From NCBI GenBank assembly GCA_019057385.1, contig JAHQJS010000004.1, positions 364,535 through 428,534 on the forward strand: a stretch of DNA of 64,000 nt. The letters run 5' to 3'. This document shows, piece after piece, positions 1 to 10,139 of the stretch (within the stretch, counting starts at the first letter, position 1; each line of letters starts with the position of its first letter). The DNA comes from Candidatus Borrarchaeum weybense. Its GTDB lineage: Archaea; Asgardarchaeota; Sifarchaeia; Borrarchaeales; Borrarchaeaceae. A model generated the notes under the pieces. The model saw nothing but the letters and a program-made list of their open reading frames with translations. It did not search any database and was not told where the DNA came from. The position numbers and the translations under genes were made by a program.

Positions 1-33
1 AAAGTTACCAAAAAGTATCGTCATCATCCCGCT

Positions 34-801
34 TTGCGTTTTGGCGGCGAGAAACTATGTCGGATAGTTCATATCTCTGACACTCATTTTACCCAAGGAC
101 GCGAATTTCAAGAAGCAAATTATGATAAAGCTGTAGAATTAATCAATAAGTCTGGGGCGGACGTTATAGTCCATACTGGAGATGTAACGAATGAAGCCTA
201 CCGATTGAGCTATAAGATAGCAGCTGATAAATTAAGTAAACTTCAGTTACCGAAAGTGATTGTACCCGGACATCGCGATTGCTACGCCATTGGGTGGGAA
301 CTGTTCCCAGAGATGATAGGTCCTATGGATCCCGTATGGGAGTCACCGAACCTTAAAATCATCGGGATAAATACCAGCTTACTTGAGGAAGAGGTCGGTT
401 CTGTTGGAAGATTCGAACTGCAAAAAGTTCTAGATGAAATTCATGCCACAAAAGAACAAAAAATTGTAGTTGTAGCGATGCATCATCATCTCGTTCCGGT
501 TCCTAATACCAAACACGTTGCTTCCCTAACTGATGCAGGTGAGGTATTATCTGCTCTTGGAAAAAGCGGAGTGGATTTAGTGTTAACAGGTCATAAGCAC
601 ATAACGTGGAGTGTACAAGTTGAGGACGCCATTATTAGCAACTGTGGCAGTTTATCAAGTGCTAAAGTGCTCTCGCTTGCGGGGAATGTGTTCAATATCC
701 TCGATGTATACGAGAACGGATATGTTCAAATTGATGAAGTGTCCCTTGACGAAAATATGCGAAGAACGACAGGACGTTTTATGATTCCTGTCCTAAAGTA
801 A
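34..801 (+). CDS. Calcineurin-like metallophosphoesterase (5' end uncertain)
   Basis: Binuclear-metal phosphoesterase fold. The five usual blocks are present: HISDTH near residue 13, a GD block (HTGDVTNEA), a block normally GNHD, MHHH, and TGHKH near the C-terminus. The third block reads PGHRD, so the usual Asn-His pair is changed to His-Arg. The protein is about 255 aa, normal for a soluble cytoplasmic phosphodiesterase or nuclease of this class. The reading frame is open from base 1, so the gene may start before the window; position 34 (TTG) is only the first candidate start. Substrate cannot be told from sequence. Confidence 0.75.
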   Translation: MRFGGEKLCRIVHISDTHFTQGREFQEANYDKAVELINKSGADVIVHTGDVTNEAYRLSYKIAADKLSKLQLPKVIVPGHRDCYAIGWELFPEMIGPMDPVWESPNLKIIGINTSLLEEEVGSVGRFELQKVLDEIHATKEQKIVVVAMHHHLVPVPNTKHVASLTDAGEVLSALGKSGVDLVLTGHKHITWSVQVEDAIISNCGSLSSAKVLSLAGNVFNILDVYENGYVQIDEVSLDENMRRTTGRFMIPVLK

Positions 802-843
802 CTGAACTTCTAACTCATAAGTTGAATTCATGTTGGGGGTAGT

Positions 844-2247
844 TCAAGCGGATAGCTTGCTTTCAAAGAAGTCAGCAACTTTCATCTTTGGTGTTTCATA
901 ATCGGATAATTCTACATCAATAGCCTCTACAGCCACTGCGCTAACATCACATAAATTCAACTTCTTATTTTGCAAGTACTTTTGGAGCCTTTCCTTGATC
1001 CAGTGAGGCTTTGTGAGTTTGTGCCCGTCAAAATACGCGAAGAAAGTATATATTTGGGTGCACCCTGGCGTGATTCCTCCATGATTTGCTTTTCTATAGA
1101 TGATGTCATAACCATATCCTTCATTAGCTGTTCCGATTACATGTCCAAATTTATCTCGACTATAACCAACGTCCTTGCCAAAGATGTTTTCTATTTCTTC
1201 ATATTCCGGCGTGAAATGAACCCAGCGATTAGCCGGCATCCTTTTCAGCCGATCAACAAGCTCATGAATCTGTTTACTTCGTGAATGTATTAGGTCTTCG
1301 GTAAACCATATTCTAAACCCTCTTCTCCCATCAGTTGCGATTGCATAATCGTTTTCAGAGAATCCATTCATACTGGCAAGTTGTTGGATAGTTGCAGTAA
1401 TTGGGAAAATTTCTGGCGTATCGGAGTTACCATGATCAGTCGTCAAGATAAACAAAGTATCGTCTCCCATCGCGAACAATAACTTACGTATCATTTCAAT
1501 TGCATTTCTTAACACTTCTGCAGCCGTTAATGATTTTGTTCCATCAGTATGGATGGCCTTGTCTGGTCCACCGATCGTCCCTGTGATAACGCTTGGATTA
1601 TATACGTTAATCAATTCTGCGACCTTTGCCGTGAGTACATCATCCATCTCACCGAATTTATCTACTCCTACATGTTCGCCTCCGAAGATACGTTCCCTGA
1701 TTTTCTTACGTCTTTCATTTAGTTCGTCAAACGGCTCTCTCTTTCCATTGTGATAGATACCAGAAGGAATTGCAATCTGATGGAAGGGTGAATAAGATGT
1801 AGACAAAGACCCGTTTTCCTTAGTCATTCGCATGTATAGCTGAAGGGTACGTTGACCTCCCTCGTCGCCAGGATCTACCGTTTCTTTTGAAATCCCTCCT
1901 TCTGAAATTCCGCATCCCTTATTTCCGAATCCGAGCAAAGTGTGGCCAGCGTCCTTTAAATCATCAAAAACTGATCTATATTTCTTAAAAATATCTAAAG
2001 GAGGGTTAATCACCTTCATTTGTTCGATGTCGACAAATCTGTTGCCTACTAAATTCGTTTCAAACGGCGACAACCTATAACTCAAGGCTACGTGACCTGG
2101 TCTTGAGACTGAAAAAATATCTACAAGTGTGGGGACTTTAAACGTATTATCATCGATATAGTTAAGAAATCCCCCATTAGGAGAGTTAACAGCGGTTTCC
2201 CAGCAGTTAATAGCTAATCCATCAATAATCACATAGCATAGTTTCAT
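844..2247 (-). CDS. Alkaline phosphatase superfamily enzyme (phosphodiesterase/PglZ-like)
   Basis: About 467 aa from the ATG at 2247, which has a GGAG ribosome site 6 bases upstream; a longer frame to 2385 exists but overlaps the next gene and its extra residues look non-coding. The N-terminus reads MKLCYVIIDG, giving the first metal-binding Asp, and TTDHGNSDTPE and NHGG later supply the Asp-His and His ligands of this superfamily. It probably hydrolyses a phosphate ester or diester. It lies downstream of the UPF0210 and ACT-domain genes on the same strand and may share their transcript. Confidence 0.7.
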   Translation of the reverse strand: MKLCYVIIDGLAINCWETAVNSPNGGFLNYIDDNTFKVPTLVDIFSVSRPGHVALSYRLSPFETNLVGNRFVDIEQMKVINPPLDIFKKYRSVFDDLKDAGHTLLGFGNKGCGISEGGISKETVDPGDEGGQRTLQLYMRMTKENGSLSTSYSPFHQIAIPSGIYHNGKREPFDELNERRKKIRERIFGGEHVGVDKFGEMDDVLTAKVAELINVYNPSVITGTIGGPDKAIHTDGTKSLTAAEVLRNAIEMIRKLLFAMGDDTLFILTTDHGNSDTPEIFPITATIQQLASMNGFSENDYAIATDGRRGFRIWFTEDLIHSRSKQIHELVDRLKRMPANRWVHFTPEYEEIENIFGKDVGYSRDKFGHVIGTANEGYGYDIIYRKANHGGITPGCTQIYTFFAYFDGHKLTKPHWIKERLQKYLQNKKLNLCDVSAVAVEAIDVELSDYETPKMKVADFFESKLSA

Positions 2248-2332
2248 AATATTCTCCAGTATACAAAACGGTATTGCTAAATATTTATCCCTTTCGTCAA
2301 TTACATAGAAAAAATAAGGGGAAAATACCCTG

Positions 2333-3718
2333 TTATCCGCGTAAACTGTGAAATGGGGCGGGTGTACGTCCTCCTCTTTTAACAAAGGTATCTGATCGGT
2401 AAGGTTTTGTATTGAGAACTGGAGCTTTCCCCATCAAACCACCATACTCTATCATTTCGCCTCCATAACTTTTTGGTACCGGAATAATCCGTACACCTGC
2501 AGGCTTGTCATTGGCAATAGCTATTGCGATTTGATCTGCGATGATTGCTGAAATCGTTTCTTTGCTTGTGTCTCCTGGTATTAGCACCATATCGATCCCC
2601 AGTGCACACACACTGCTCATAGCATGAAGCGTTGTAATATCGATTGCACCTCTTTTTGCTGCCTCTGACATACCCTGATCCTCCATAACTGGGATAAAAA
2701 CACCCGAAAGTCCTCCTACATAACTACTGGCCATCGCACCGCCTTTTTTCAGGGCATCAGCAAGAATAGCAAGCGCTGCTATCGATCCATGACCTCCGCA
2801 CTCTTCTAGCCCCATTGCCTGTACAATCTCTGCAACTGAGCCTCCATTTGGATCAGGGGCTAAACTGATATCTACTGCACCAAACTCAATCCCTAGCGCT
2901 TTTGCGATTTGTCTGCCAATTAGCTCACCGGCACGTGTCACTTTAAAAGTAGCAGCCTTGATTTCATCGGCCAATTTCCCAATATCTGCGTTTTCACCAA
3001 TTTCTTGTATTGCTGCTTTGATCACGCCAGGTCCGCTAATTCCGATAACAACTGTTGCGTCAGGTCCACCTGGACTGGCAAATGCACCAGGCATAAAAGG
3101 TGTATCTTCCATTGCGTTAGCAAAGACAGTAAATTTTGCACAACCAATTCCGTTAGGTGTTTTTTGAGCAACGTTTAGAATGATTTCACCCATTTTGGCA
3201 ATTGCATCAAAATTGATGCCCGCATGAGTTGTCGCCACATTTACAAAACCGCAAACCGTTTTAGTTTTGCTCATAACTTCGGGGAGGGATTCTATTAGTA
3301 CAGTATCTGCTTTTGTGAAACCTCGATGAACAAAAGTTGAATACCCACCAACATAATCAACCCCAGATTCCTTTGCAATTTTATCCAACGACTTAGCGAT
3401 TTTTAAGGCAATATTGATACTTTCATCCATATCCTCATTTTCGACCATTGGGCCTAATAATTGTGATATGGGGGTTACGGCTAGCCTTTTATTGACGATT
3501 GGAACACCAAAACGCTCTTCAATATCTGAGATCTTATCAATAAATTTCTTAATAAACGGGGGCATATTTGTTTCCATGAGCGAAATTGTATGATCAGGAT
3601 CATCACGAGCATATTTTTGGATGTTCATTGCTAAAGTGGTTGCACGTATGTTCAAGTTTTCAAGCCAAAACATACGAACGGTATCCAAAATTTCACTTGG
3701 AGATAAAAGTAATGGCAT
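2333..3718 (-). CDS. UPF0210 (PFL-like, DUF711) family protein
   Basis: 461 aa, full length for UPF0210. The protein begins with the typical stretch around residues 10-35 (TVRMFWLENLNIRATT) and has many Gly-rich loops (PGGPDATVVIGISGPG; GGHGSIAALA). The fold is related to pyruvate formate-lyase barrels, but no glycyl radical loop is seen and the biochemical function is not established. In many archaea and firmicutes it sits beside an ACT-domain protein, and here the ACT gene ends 15 bases upstream of its start, so the two are probably one operon and one functional unit, perhaps an amino-acid-sensing enzyme. Confidence 0.85.
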   Translation of the reverse strand: MPLLLSPSEILDTVRMFWLENLNIRATTLAMNIQKYARDDPDHTISLMETNMPPFIKKFIDKISDIEERFGVPIVNKRLAVTPISQLLGPMVENEDMDESINIALKIAKSLDKIAKESGVDYVGGYSTFVHRGFTKADTVLIESLPEVMSKTKTVCGFVNVATTHAGINFDAIAKMGEIILNVAQKTPNGIGCAKFTVFANAMEDTPFMPGAFASPGGPDATVVIGISGPGVIKAAIQEIGENADIGKLADEIKAATFKVTRAGELIGRQIAKALGIEFGAVDISLAPDPNGGSVAEIVQAMGLEECGGHGSIAALAILADALKKGGAMASSYVGGLSGVFIPVMEDQGMSEAAKRGAIDITTLHAMSSVCALGIDMVLIPGDTSKETISAIIADQIAIAIANDKPAGVRIIPVPKSYGGEMIEYGGLMGKAPVLNTKPYRSDTFVKRGGRTPAPFHSLRG

Positions 3719-3733
3719 ATCTTTTTTTCACTC

Positions 3734-4054
3734 CTAAACGCGATTCATAAAATTGAAAACCTCTTCGTGAAGAGTAAAAATATGAACTCCTAATTCTTCA
3801 CCTTTTTCTTTTAGTCTTTCTTTCAGTGCTTTTAGCGGCATAGTAGAATTGGACATATCGCCTAGCAAGATCATGCTGAAAAGATTTCTGTTCTTATAGT
3901 GTAGAATTGTACTGCTCATATCCTCAATATTAACTTCACATTCTGCTAGTACTTGAGATACGCCAGCTACGATACCCGTTCGGTCACCGCCAATAACGGT
4001 AATAACAACCTTGTCTATTTCTTCTGAGGTATCATTATTTAGAGTTGTACTCAT
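3734..4054 (-). CDS. ACT-domain protein, UPF0237 family
   Basis: 106 aa. An ACT fold spans about residues 15-100 (VVITVIGGDRTGIVAGVSQ, then NIEDMSSTIL). ACT domains bind amino acids and regulate partner proteins. The ATG at 4054 has a strong site (GGAGG) 8-9 bases upstream. It immediately precedes the UPF0210 gene, the usual partner. The gene ends in TAG, which shows that TAG works as a normal stop in this organism. Confidence 0.85.
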   Translation of the reverse strand: MSTTLNNDTSEEIDKVVITVIGGDRTGIVAGVSQVLAECEVNIEDMSSTILHYKNRNLFSMILLGDMSNSTMPLKALKERLKEKGEELGVHIFTLHEEVFNFMNRV

Positions 4055-4388
4055 ATTTTCTTCCTCCTGTTCTTGTTCTTTTAGCTCCTTTGTGTTTAGC
4101 TATAAAAAGAAGTACTACTGGGTCCTTATGCTCTATTTCAAAAGCACCACAGCACGGGATGCTAAATGAATCGGTATTCACATGTTTCTTTGGTGCATAC
4201 GAAAAATAGTCTCTCACTCCACAGTTTGCTATGGAGTTCCTGTCTTTATCTAAATTCCTTGGTAGGGCATCCCAACCTCTCCAAAAATAAATTGAGATGT
4301 GTTTACGAAATACGCTATATAAATCTTGCTCTTTTATGAGTTCTGGATTAACTCTGACTAAAAACGCTATAACAAGATTAATAGCATC
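4035..4388 (-). pseudogene. Unassigned open frame between the PAS gene and the ACT gene
   Basis: The minus-strand frame stays open for about 118 codons directly after, and in the same frame as, the TAA of the PAS gene. It has no ATG; the first usable start is a GTG at 4217 giving about 60 aa. The residues look protein-like (a stretch with IYFWRGWDALPRNLDKD, then two Cys in SIPCCGAFEIEH), but the end runs over the ribosome site of the ACT gene. It may be the remains of a longer PAS protein or a small gene using a rare start. I do not recognise the family. Confidence 0.3.
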
Positions 4389-4844
4389 TTAATCAAGTAA
4401 TCTTTGCTCACCACTGAGTTTTTGTATTTCTGTTATATTTTGTGATGCTTCGAGACAACCGAGGTATTTTCCACTAGAGTCCCTTAACGCGTAATATTCT
4501 ATCATGACTTTCTGTTTCTCACCTTCTGGGTCAATCGTGAGATCTATCCAAAAGCGCGCTTTATCTCTTGTTCCTTCCTTCATTTCATTTAAGATTCGTT
4601 CTACTTTATCAAGACTCTTTTTTGGATGGCAATCACGAACATTTCTTCCAATCACGCCCTTAGGTCTCTTGAATATTCGTGTTTCGTGTTTATTCCATGC
4701 CAATGCCTCATCATTCTCATCAAGAACTGAGAATTCAATAGGTATCGTTTCAAGAATGGCTTCTAATACCTTTTCAGGCAGTTTTCCTATCATTTTTTCT
4801 ATCCTTCCATATTTTTCTAAGTTAGAAATATGAAATTCGCTCAT
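4389..4844 (-). CDS. Small single PAS-domain protein (C-terminal PAS of DUF438 type)
   Basis: 151 aa. A PAS domain fills residues about 25-140, with the characteristic stretches IPIEFSVLDEND, a DCHPKKS helix, and TEIQKLSGEQRLLD at the end, as in the C-terminal PAS domain of DUF438 proteins. No DUF438 or hemerythrin-like N-terminal part is present. It is probably a cytoplasmic sensor of a small ligand or redox state. A TATATATA run lies directly upstream of the ATG, so if that is the TATA box the true start may be the internal Met at residue 18. It is separated from the ACT gene by an unassigned frame. Confidence 0.7.
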   Translation of the reverse strand: MSEFHISNLEKYGRIEKMIGKLPEKVLEAILETIPIEFSVLDENDEALAWNKHETRIFKRPKGVIGRNVRDCHPKKSLDKVERILNEMKEGTRDKARFWIDLTIDPEGEKQKVMIEYYALRDSSGKYLGCLEASQNITEIQKLSGEQRLLD

Positions 4845-4993
4845 ATATATAAAATGAATTCTTTGATATTGATAATAGATCAGAGAGCCTAGAAATCCTA
4901 TGGTCTAAGTTTTTTGCATTGACATCTATAAAAAGAAGGATTTAAAGCGATCTCTAGTAAGTCTTGTTATTCAAATGTTCAAATAATTTCGTT

Positions 4994-6600
4994 TTAGATA
5001 GTAATTATTGTGGTATTAAAAACCCATACCACTGTAACTTCCTGCACAATCACTACCCACTCAGGATTCTTGTCTTTAAATTGTTGCCAAATAATGTTAT
5101 CGTGGTATCTCTGAACATAAGTTAAATGAAACACTACATAATCATATTTTTCTAACAAGGCATTCAGCGACTGAGGTAACGGTGTAACTTCTCCTTTATA
5201 AAAATCATCAAGTCTCTTATCACCATACGCACACGCAACAACTAACTGATCGGATTTACTGGAGAGATATTCTGCAACTAATCTTGTTCCTTCCGAAGTA
5301 TATGTTGTAGTTATTTTGGATCCACCATTTAGACCCCCCACAAAATCATTGAAATAGAAAACATAGAAAGGTTGAAAATTATAGCACCAAAAAGCGGCTG
5401 GAAATACGATTACAAAACTAATAATCACGTTTGGTGCTATCTGCCAATTTTTAAAGCGGCCAAAAGAATTCCAGAGTGTTCTTGTTGAACTAAGGATCAT
5501 ATGAAATCCATCAGAAGAAAATAACATAAGTATCGGCCAAATTGGTATTAAATATCGATCTAGTTTTTTACTGAATATTGAGATGCCGATGATAAAAAAA
5601 ACAGTGGCAATTAAAAGTAATGTTTCTTCTAACATTACTTTCTTTTTGTGCATTTTATGGACATATAAAGTAACCGAGATGAGAAAACAAATCAATACTC
5701 CAGTGCTTAGTCTTATCATTAATATGATCGGATAAAAATAGAAAGGAGCAGCGTTGTTTGGCCATGACGTAGAACCAAGAAAGAATATAGGTAGATCGTG
5801 GCCGCTAGAAAGCCCACTAATAGCCTTATTTAGTTTATCGAATGCTAATTGTAGGTTCCAAACTCCTGGCCAAAGAATGACGAAGATTAAGCCTCCAATT
5901 AAAAGTATTTTAATCATTAACTTTGTTGATTGCCAAAACTTCAATTCGGCATTATTTTTTAGTAACCACAGCCAAATCACTAAAATAGGTATAAGAAAAA
6001 TTGCAAAACCTTTAGTCAAGACAGCTAAGCCTAGTGAGATCCCAGAAAATACAGTGTAAATTTGTTTTTTTTTTGGGTAATTCCTAGCCAAAAAAAGTAT
6101 AATGTTAGTGTGAAAAAAAACGATAGTAAACCATCAAGATGAACGATCCTAGTTATTCCAATATAAAATGGTTCAAAAGTAAGCATCACTGCAGCAAGAA
6201 ATCCACGTTCTCTGTTGAATATTGACGATCCCATTAAATAGATCAAAGAACAAGTTGCTGCACCGAGAATACAAAAAGGGAGACGGGAATAGCTTAGAAT
6301 ATCCAAATTCTCAGGAAGCAAGAAATATACGAATCCGGTTAAGTACATAGTAGTTACACCAGGATGGTTTGAAATCATGGTTCCACTTGGATTTAAGTCA
6401 TATAAAGCCCAGATAAACTTTTTAGCTCTAAAAATCCACTTTAGTTCATCGGTTTGAAGTCCATATCTTAAATTTATAAGTCTAATAGAGAATCCTATGA
6501 GAAAAATTATGAGAATTAGTAAAATATCTACCCAGTTCTTTTTGACAAATATTTCACTTTTCGCCATAGTTTTTTTAATCAAATTCTGGATCCTCTCCAC
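4994..6600 (-). pseudogene. GT-C (family 39-like) membrane glycosyltransferase, split by a frameshift
   Basis: Two overlapping minus-strand frames (6031-6600 and 4994-6091) make one protein of about 530 aa. The first has the GT-C start: a membrane helix, then an acidic loop (LQTDELKW) and GVTTMYLTG. The second continues with further membrane helices and a soluble C-terminal part. The break lies near 6060-6100, where a run of 10 and a run of 7 identical bases sit close together, so either a real mutation or a homopolymer read error could explain it. Such enzymes transfer sugars from lipid carriers to proteins or lipids on the outer face of the membrane. Confidence 0.65.
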
Positions 6601-6714
6601 TCATTGACATTTACAGAATTTCAAGCAATTAATTCACAATTTCTGTTGTATGAGAGCCCTTACCTTTCAAGACATAGTCAAATAGATATCTGATATAGAT
6701 TATCCTTTTTAATT

Positions 6715-7872
6715 TTATGATGGTTTTGCTTTTTGCCAAGCTATGGTGGCCATCACCTCCACAAAGAGGCGTGCGCATAATTGAGCAGATGGACCTGTCG
6801 GTGCATCATATTGTGGCCCTAGACAACTGATGTCAAAGCCATTGATCAATTTATGCTTGCCAATCTGTCGAATTGCAGATATAATTTCTCTAGAGGTCAA
6901 ACCACCTGGTTCAGGATATTTTTGAGCAGGACAGAATGCAGGGTCCACAACATCGATATCAAGAGAAACATAAAGCGCATCGGTATTCTCAACGACTTTA
7001 AGGGCTTTCTTAATAATTTTTTTTATTCCTTCTTGTTCTACATCAGCCATTGTAAAGTATTGTATCCCCAATTTTTCGGCTACGTATCGTTCATGTAGTT
7101 GGTTTCGCAAACCCCGTATGCCGATGGAACAAAACTTCTCTGGATTGATTTGAGGAAACTCAAAAAGCGGTCCCCATTGAGACGCAGCTGAGATTTCTTC
7201 TTCGAAATAAAGGTCAAAATGAGAATCGAAGGAAATCATTCCAATATTTCCATCAGTATTGTTCATAAGACTGCGGATACAGGGATAAGGGATGGTGTGG
7301 TCACCGCCTGATACTAATGGAATTGCACCTGCCTCGTAAATCTCTGAAATTTTGCGAATAGAGTTTTCTATTGACGCATCAGGATTTTTAACGTCCACGT
7401 CAACGTCACCGTAGTCTACCGCTTTAATATGATTAAAAATAATGAAATCTTTGTCCAATTCTGGGAAATAGCCCCAATTATGATTGATAGAGTAAAATAA
7501 GGAGTATTTTCGAATAGCTTCTGGCGCTTTATCCGCACCAGTTCTATAGTAAATTGAATCCGGAGGTGCAGGTGCTGCCGTTTCTGGTAATATAGTCCAA
7601 GGGTCTAGATACTTTAGTCCCTCCCATGGAAGCCCCACAAACGCAACATCGACTCCTGCTAGGTCTTCTTTTTTCTTAGCATGTGGCAATTCCATAAAAG
7701 TCGGAACATCTCCATAAAGAATAGCTTTAAGCCGTCGTTCAATTCGCTGAGGTATTGTCTTTTTTGAGTCACTATAAGCTTCGTCCCACACTTTATCAAG
7801 TTTTTTTCGACGATTAGTGGTTTCTTTTTCTCTAGACAACTGATTTTCCTCCATTCTGCATGTTAATATCAA
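6715..7872 (-). CDS. Ureohydrolase family enzyme (agmatinase/arginase-like)
   Basis: 385 aa as drawn; the Met at residue 7 (position 7854) is an equally good start. The arginase core has GGDHT, then SFDSHFD where the family usually has DAHxD, then SLDIDVVDPAF, which carries the Mn-binding Asp pair. An N-terminal extension of about 60 charged residues precedes the core. Known members hydrolyse agmatine, arginine, guanidinobutyrate or formiminoglutamate; the Ala-to-Ser change in the second motif keeps all metal ligands. The gene stands alone with 180 bases to the divergent LutB-like gene. Confidence 0.8.
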   Translation of the reverse strand: MILTCRMEENQLSREKETTNRRKKLDKVWDEAYSDSKKTIPQRIERRLKAILYGDVPTFMELPHAKKKEDLAGVDVAFVGLPWEGLKYLDPWTILPETAAPAPPDSIYYRTGADKAPEAIRKYSLFYSINHNWGYFPELDKDFIIFNHIKAVDYGDVDVDVKNPDASIENSIRKISEIYEAGAIPLVSGGDHTIPYPCIRSLMNNTDGNIGMISFDSHFDLYFEEEISAASQWGPLFEFPQINPEKFCSIGIRGLRNQLHERYVAEKLGIQYFTMADVEQEGIKKIIKKALKVVENTDALYVSLDIDVVDPAFCPAQKYPEPGGLTSREIISAIRQIGKHKLINGFDISCLGPQYDAPTGPSAQLCARLFVEVMATIAWQKAKPS

Positions 7873-8053
7873 TTTTACTTTTTTGGATGACAGACTAATG
7901 TGAAATACTATTAATAAACTAACATGAATGCAGATAAACTTAAGTTTGAAATTTCTAAATTCTTCACTAATATAGGCTTACGTAATTATAATTCTTCACC
8001 TTCTGAATAAGCTCTAGAGAATAAGAGATGGTGTAAAAAAGAGGGAACAAATA

Positions 8054-9337
8054 ATGGATCTAGATGATACGTTCATTGAATTAATTGATAGGGCTGACAC
8101 TGCATTAGAAAATGAAAACGAAATAAATGCGAGGCAATACGGACTTGATCTAATCAATAAAGAAAAATATAAAGCTCTCCAGAAGATTCCTGATGCTGAA
8201 CTAAAAGAGCAACTTCGTCAAGCTAAAGAAGCCTGGATCGACAGGCTTGACGAACTAGTTCAAATAGCGAAAGAAGGTTTAGAGGCTGTTGGCTGCAAAG
8301 TATTTTTCGCAAAAACACCTCAAGATGCGCTCAAATACATTGGAGAAGTTGTAGGCGAAGGAAAATTGGTCGTAAAATCAAAAACAAACGCAGGGTCCGA
8401 AATCGGTCTCGTAAAATATTTGGAATCACGCGAGAACGAGGTAATAGAAACAGATCTAGGGGACAGAATAGTCCAAATGAGGGGTGAAAGAGGAACACAT
8501 CCCATAGCCCCGGCGATTCACTGCTGTCGGGCAGATATCGCCGAACTATTTGGACTCCCACCAGCAGTACCTATTGATGAGATAATAGCTAAGGCTCGAG
8601 GAGAAATCCGTGATTTCGTTTTTAAGGCGGATGTAGGTATCTCTGGCTGTAATGCATTAGCAGCTAAGGAAGGGGCTATATTTCTTGTAGAAAACGAGGG
8701 AAACATTCGGTACGTATCTAACGCTCCCCCAGTTCACATTTCTATCTGCCCTTTGAATAAAATAGTACCCGATGTTGAAGCTGCTTTCACTCAAATTCGA
8801 CTACTCTCCGTTTATGCTGCTGGTCAAGTTACCCCCGTCTACTTGTCTATGATTAGTGGTCCAAGCAAAACAGGCGATATTGAATTCGATGTCAGGGAAG
8901 GTATGCACGGCCCAAGAGAAGTTCACGTTATTCTGGTAGATAACAATCGAATTGAAGCAAGCAAAGGACCTCTTAAAGAATCCGTCTTCTGCGTTGGGTG
9001 TGGCTCTTGCATTAATGAATGTCCCGCCTATGATAATCTAGGAATCGCGTTTGGTGGACCTACATATGTAGGACCAATTGGAATTGTGCATACTAGTATT
9101 CAAAACGGATTAGAAACTACTTTAGAATCTGGGTTGAATTTCTGTACGATGTGTAAAAGATGTGGGGATGTATGTCCAGTGGATATTCCCATACCCGAGT
9201 TACTTACATATTTACGAGATCTCGCAATTGAAAAGGGATTGCTTTTGCCACCTTTTGCTGAGATGGAAAAGAGAATAAAGGAAGTTGGAAATCCATTTGG
9301 CATTCAGGAACAAGCGGTTTCTCCCGAAAAGAGGTGA
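8054..9337 (+). CDS. LUD-domain iron-sulfur protein, LutB-like
   Basis: 427 aa. Residues about 40-270 form the LUD (LutB/LutC) domain with typical stretches (KSKTNAGSEIGL; HPIAPAIHC; NAPPVHI). A two-cluster ferredoxin region follows: CVGCGSCINECP and CTMCKRCGDVCP. LutABC-type complexes oxidise lactate and pass electrons to quinone or other carriers. The ATG follows a GGGA site. The stop overlaps the next gene by 4 bases, so both are co-translated; the pair may form a 2-hydroxyacid oxidising complex with a soluble electron partner. Confidence 0.85.
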   Translation: MDLDDTFIELIDRADTALENENEINARQYGLDLINKEKYKALQKIPDAELKEQLRQAKEAWIDRLDELVQIAKEGLEAVGCKVFFAKTPQDALKYIGEVVGEGKLVVKSKTNAGSEIGLVKYLESRENEVIETDLGDRIVQMRGERGTHPIAPAIHCCRADIAELFGLPPAVPIDEIIAKARGEIRDFVFKADVGISGCNALAAKEGAIFLVENEGNIRYVSNAPPVHISICPLNKIVPDVEAAFTQIRLLSVYAAGQVTPVYLSMISGPSKTGDIEFDVREGMHGPREVHVILVDNNRIEASKGPLKESVFCVGCGSCINECPAYDNLGIAFGGPTYVGPIGIVHTSIQNGLETTLESGLNFCTMCKRCGDVCPVDIPIPELLTYLRDLAIEKGLLLPPFAEMEKRIKEVGNPFGIQEQAVSPEKR

Positions 9338-10041
9338 ATGCGATGAGTAAAATTCTGCTCTTTCACGGCTGTATGAACAGATTTATAACTCCTCAGGTTT
9401 CTGAAACGACTCTCAAGATTTTAAAAGACGCAAACATTGATTTTGAAAGCCTTGATAGGGAATTATGCTGCGGTTTTGTACTGTATGAAAATGGTCAGCA
9501 TGCTGCTGCCGTCGAGGTAATGAAGAAAAATCAAGAGCTTTTTTCTGAATATGACATCGATACCATTTTGACAAGTTGTCCTACATGCGCGTATATCTTT
9601 AAGATTCACTATCCTGAACATTTGCCTGATTGGAATTACAAAGTTGTTCATATGACAGAATTTCTAGCAAAACTTATCGATGAGAAAAAACTTAATATCG
9701 ATAAAAAACCAGCTGTTACTGTTACTTTTCATGACCCCTGTCATCTCACACGTGGACTTAAAATTACTGAAGAGCCAAGAAGTGTTTTGAATGCGATCCC
9801 TGGTCTAAAATTGGTGGAAATGGAACATTCACGTGAAGCATCAAAGTGCTGTGGCGCAGGAAGTGGAATGCGTCTCTCTTTTAGTAGCATAGCACAAGCG
9901 TTTGCAGAAAACAGGATCGCAGAAGCTGAAAAAACTGGTGCGACAATTTTAGTTACAGCGTGTCCGACCTGCATGTTACATCTTCAAGAAAACGCAAAGA
10001 ATATCAAAGTAATTGACATTTCGGAAGCAATTGTCGATTAA
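9334..10041 (+). CDS. CCG-domain (LutA/HdrB-like) Fe-S protein
   Basis: 235 aa with two cysteine-rich CCG domains: CCGFV near residue 48 and CCGAGSG near 170, each with an upstream Cys and a later TSCPTC or TACPTC. Such domains bind an unusual [4Fe-4S] cluster in HdrB, GlcF and LutA. It starts inside the end of the LutB-like gene (ATG at 9343 is an alternative), so the two products are almost certainly subunits of one complex. Confidence 0.85.
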   Translation: MNAMSKILLFHGCMNRFITPQVSETTLKILKDANIDFESLDRELCCGFVLYENGQHAAAVEVMKKNQELFSEYDIDTILTSCPTCAYIFKIHYPEHLPDWNYKVVHMTEFLAKLIDEKKLNIDKKPAVTVTFHDPCHLTRGLKITEEPRSVLNAIPGLKLVEMEHSREASKCCGAGSGMRLSFSSIAQAFAENRIAEAEKTGATILVTACPTCMLHLQENAKNIKVIDISEAIVD

Positions 10042-10139
10042 ACAAATTTTGCTTGTATGGTCGATGTCTAATCTTTTAGAGTTGAAATACATTTGAAATA
10101 AATATGTATTCAATGTATTTGTTATAGCGAGGTGCGGAT

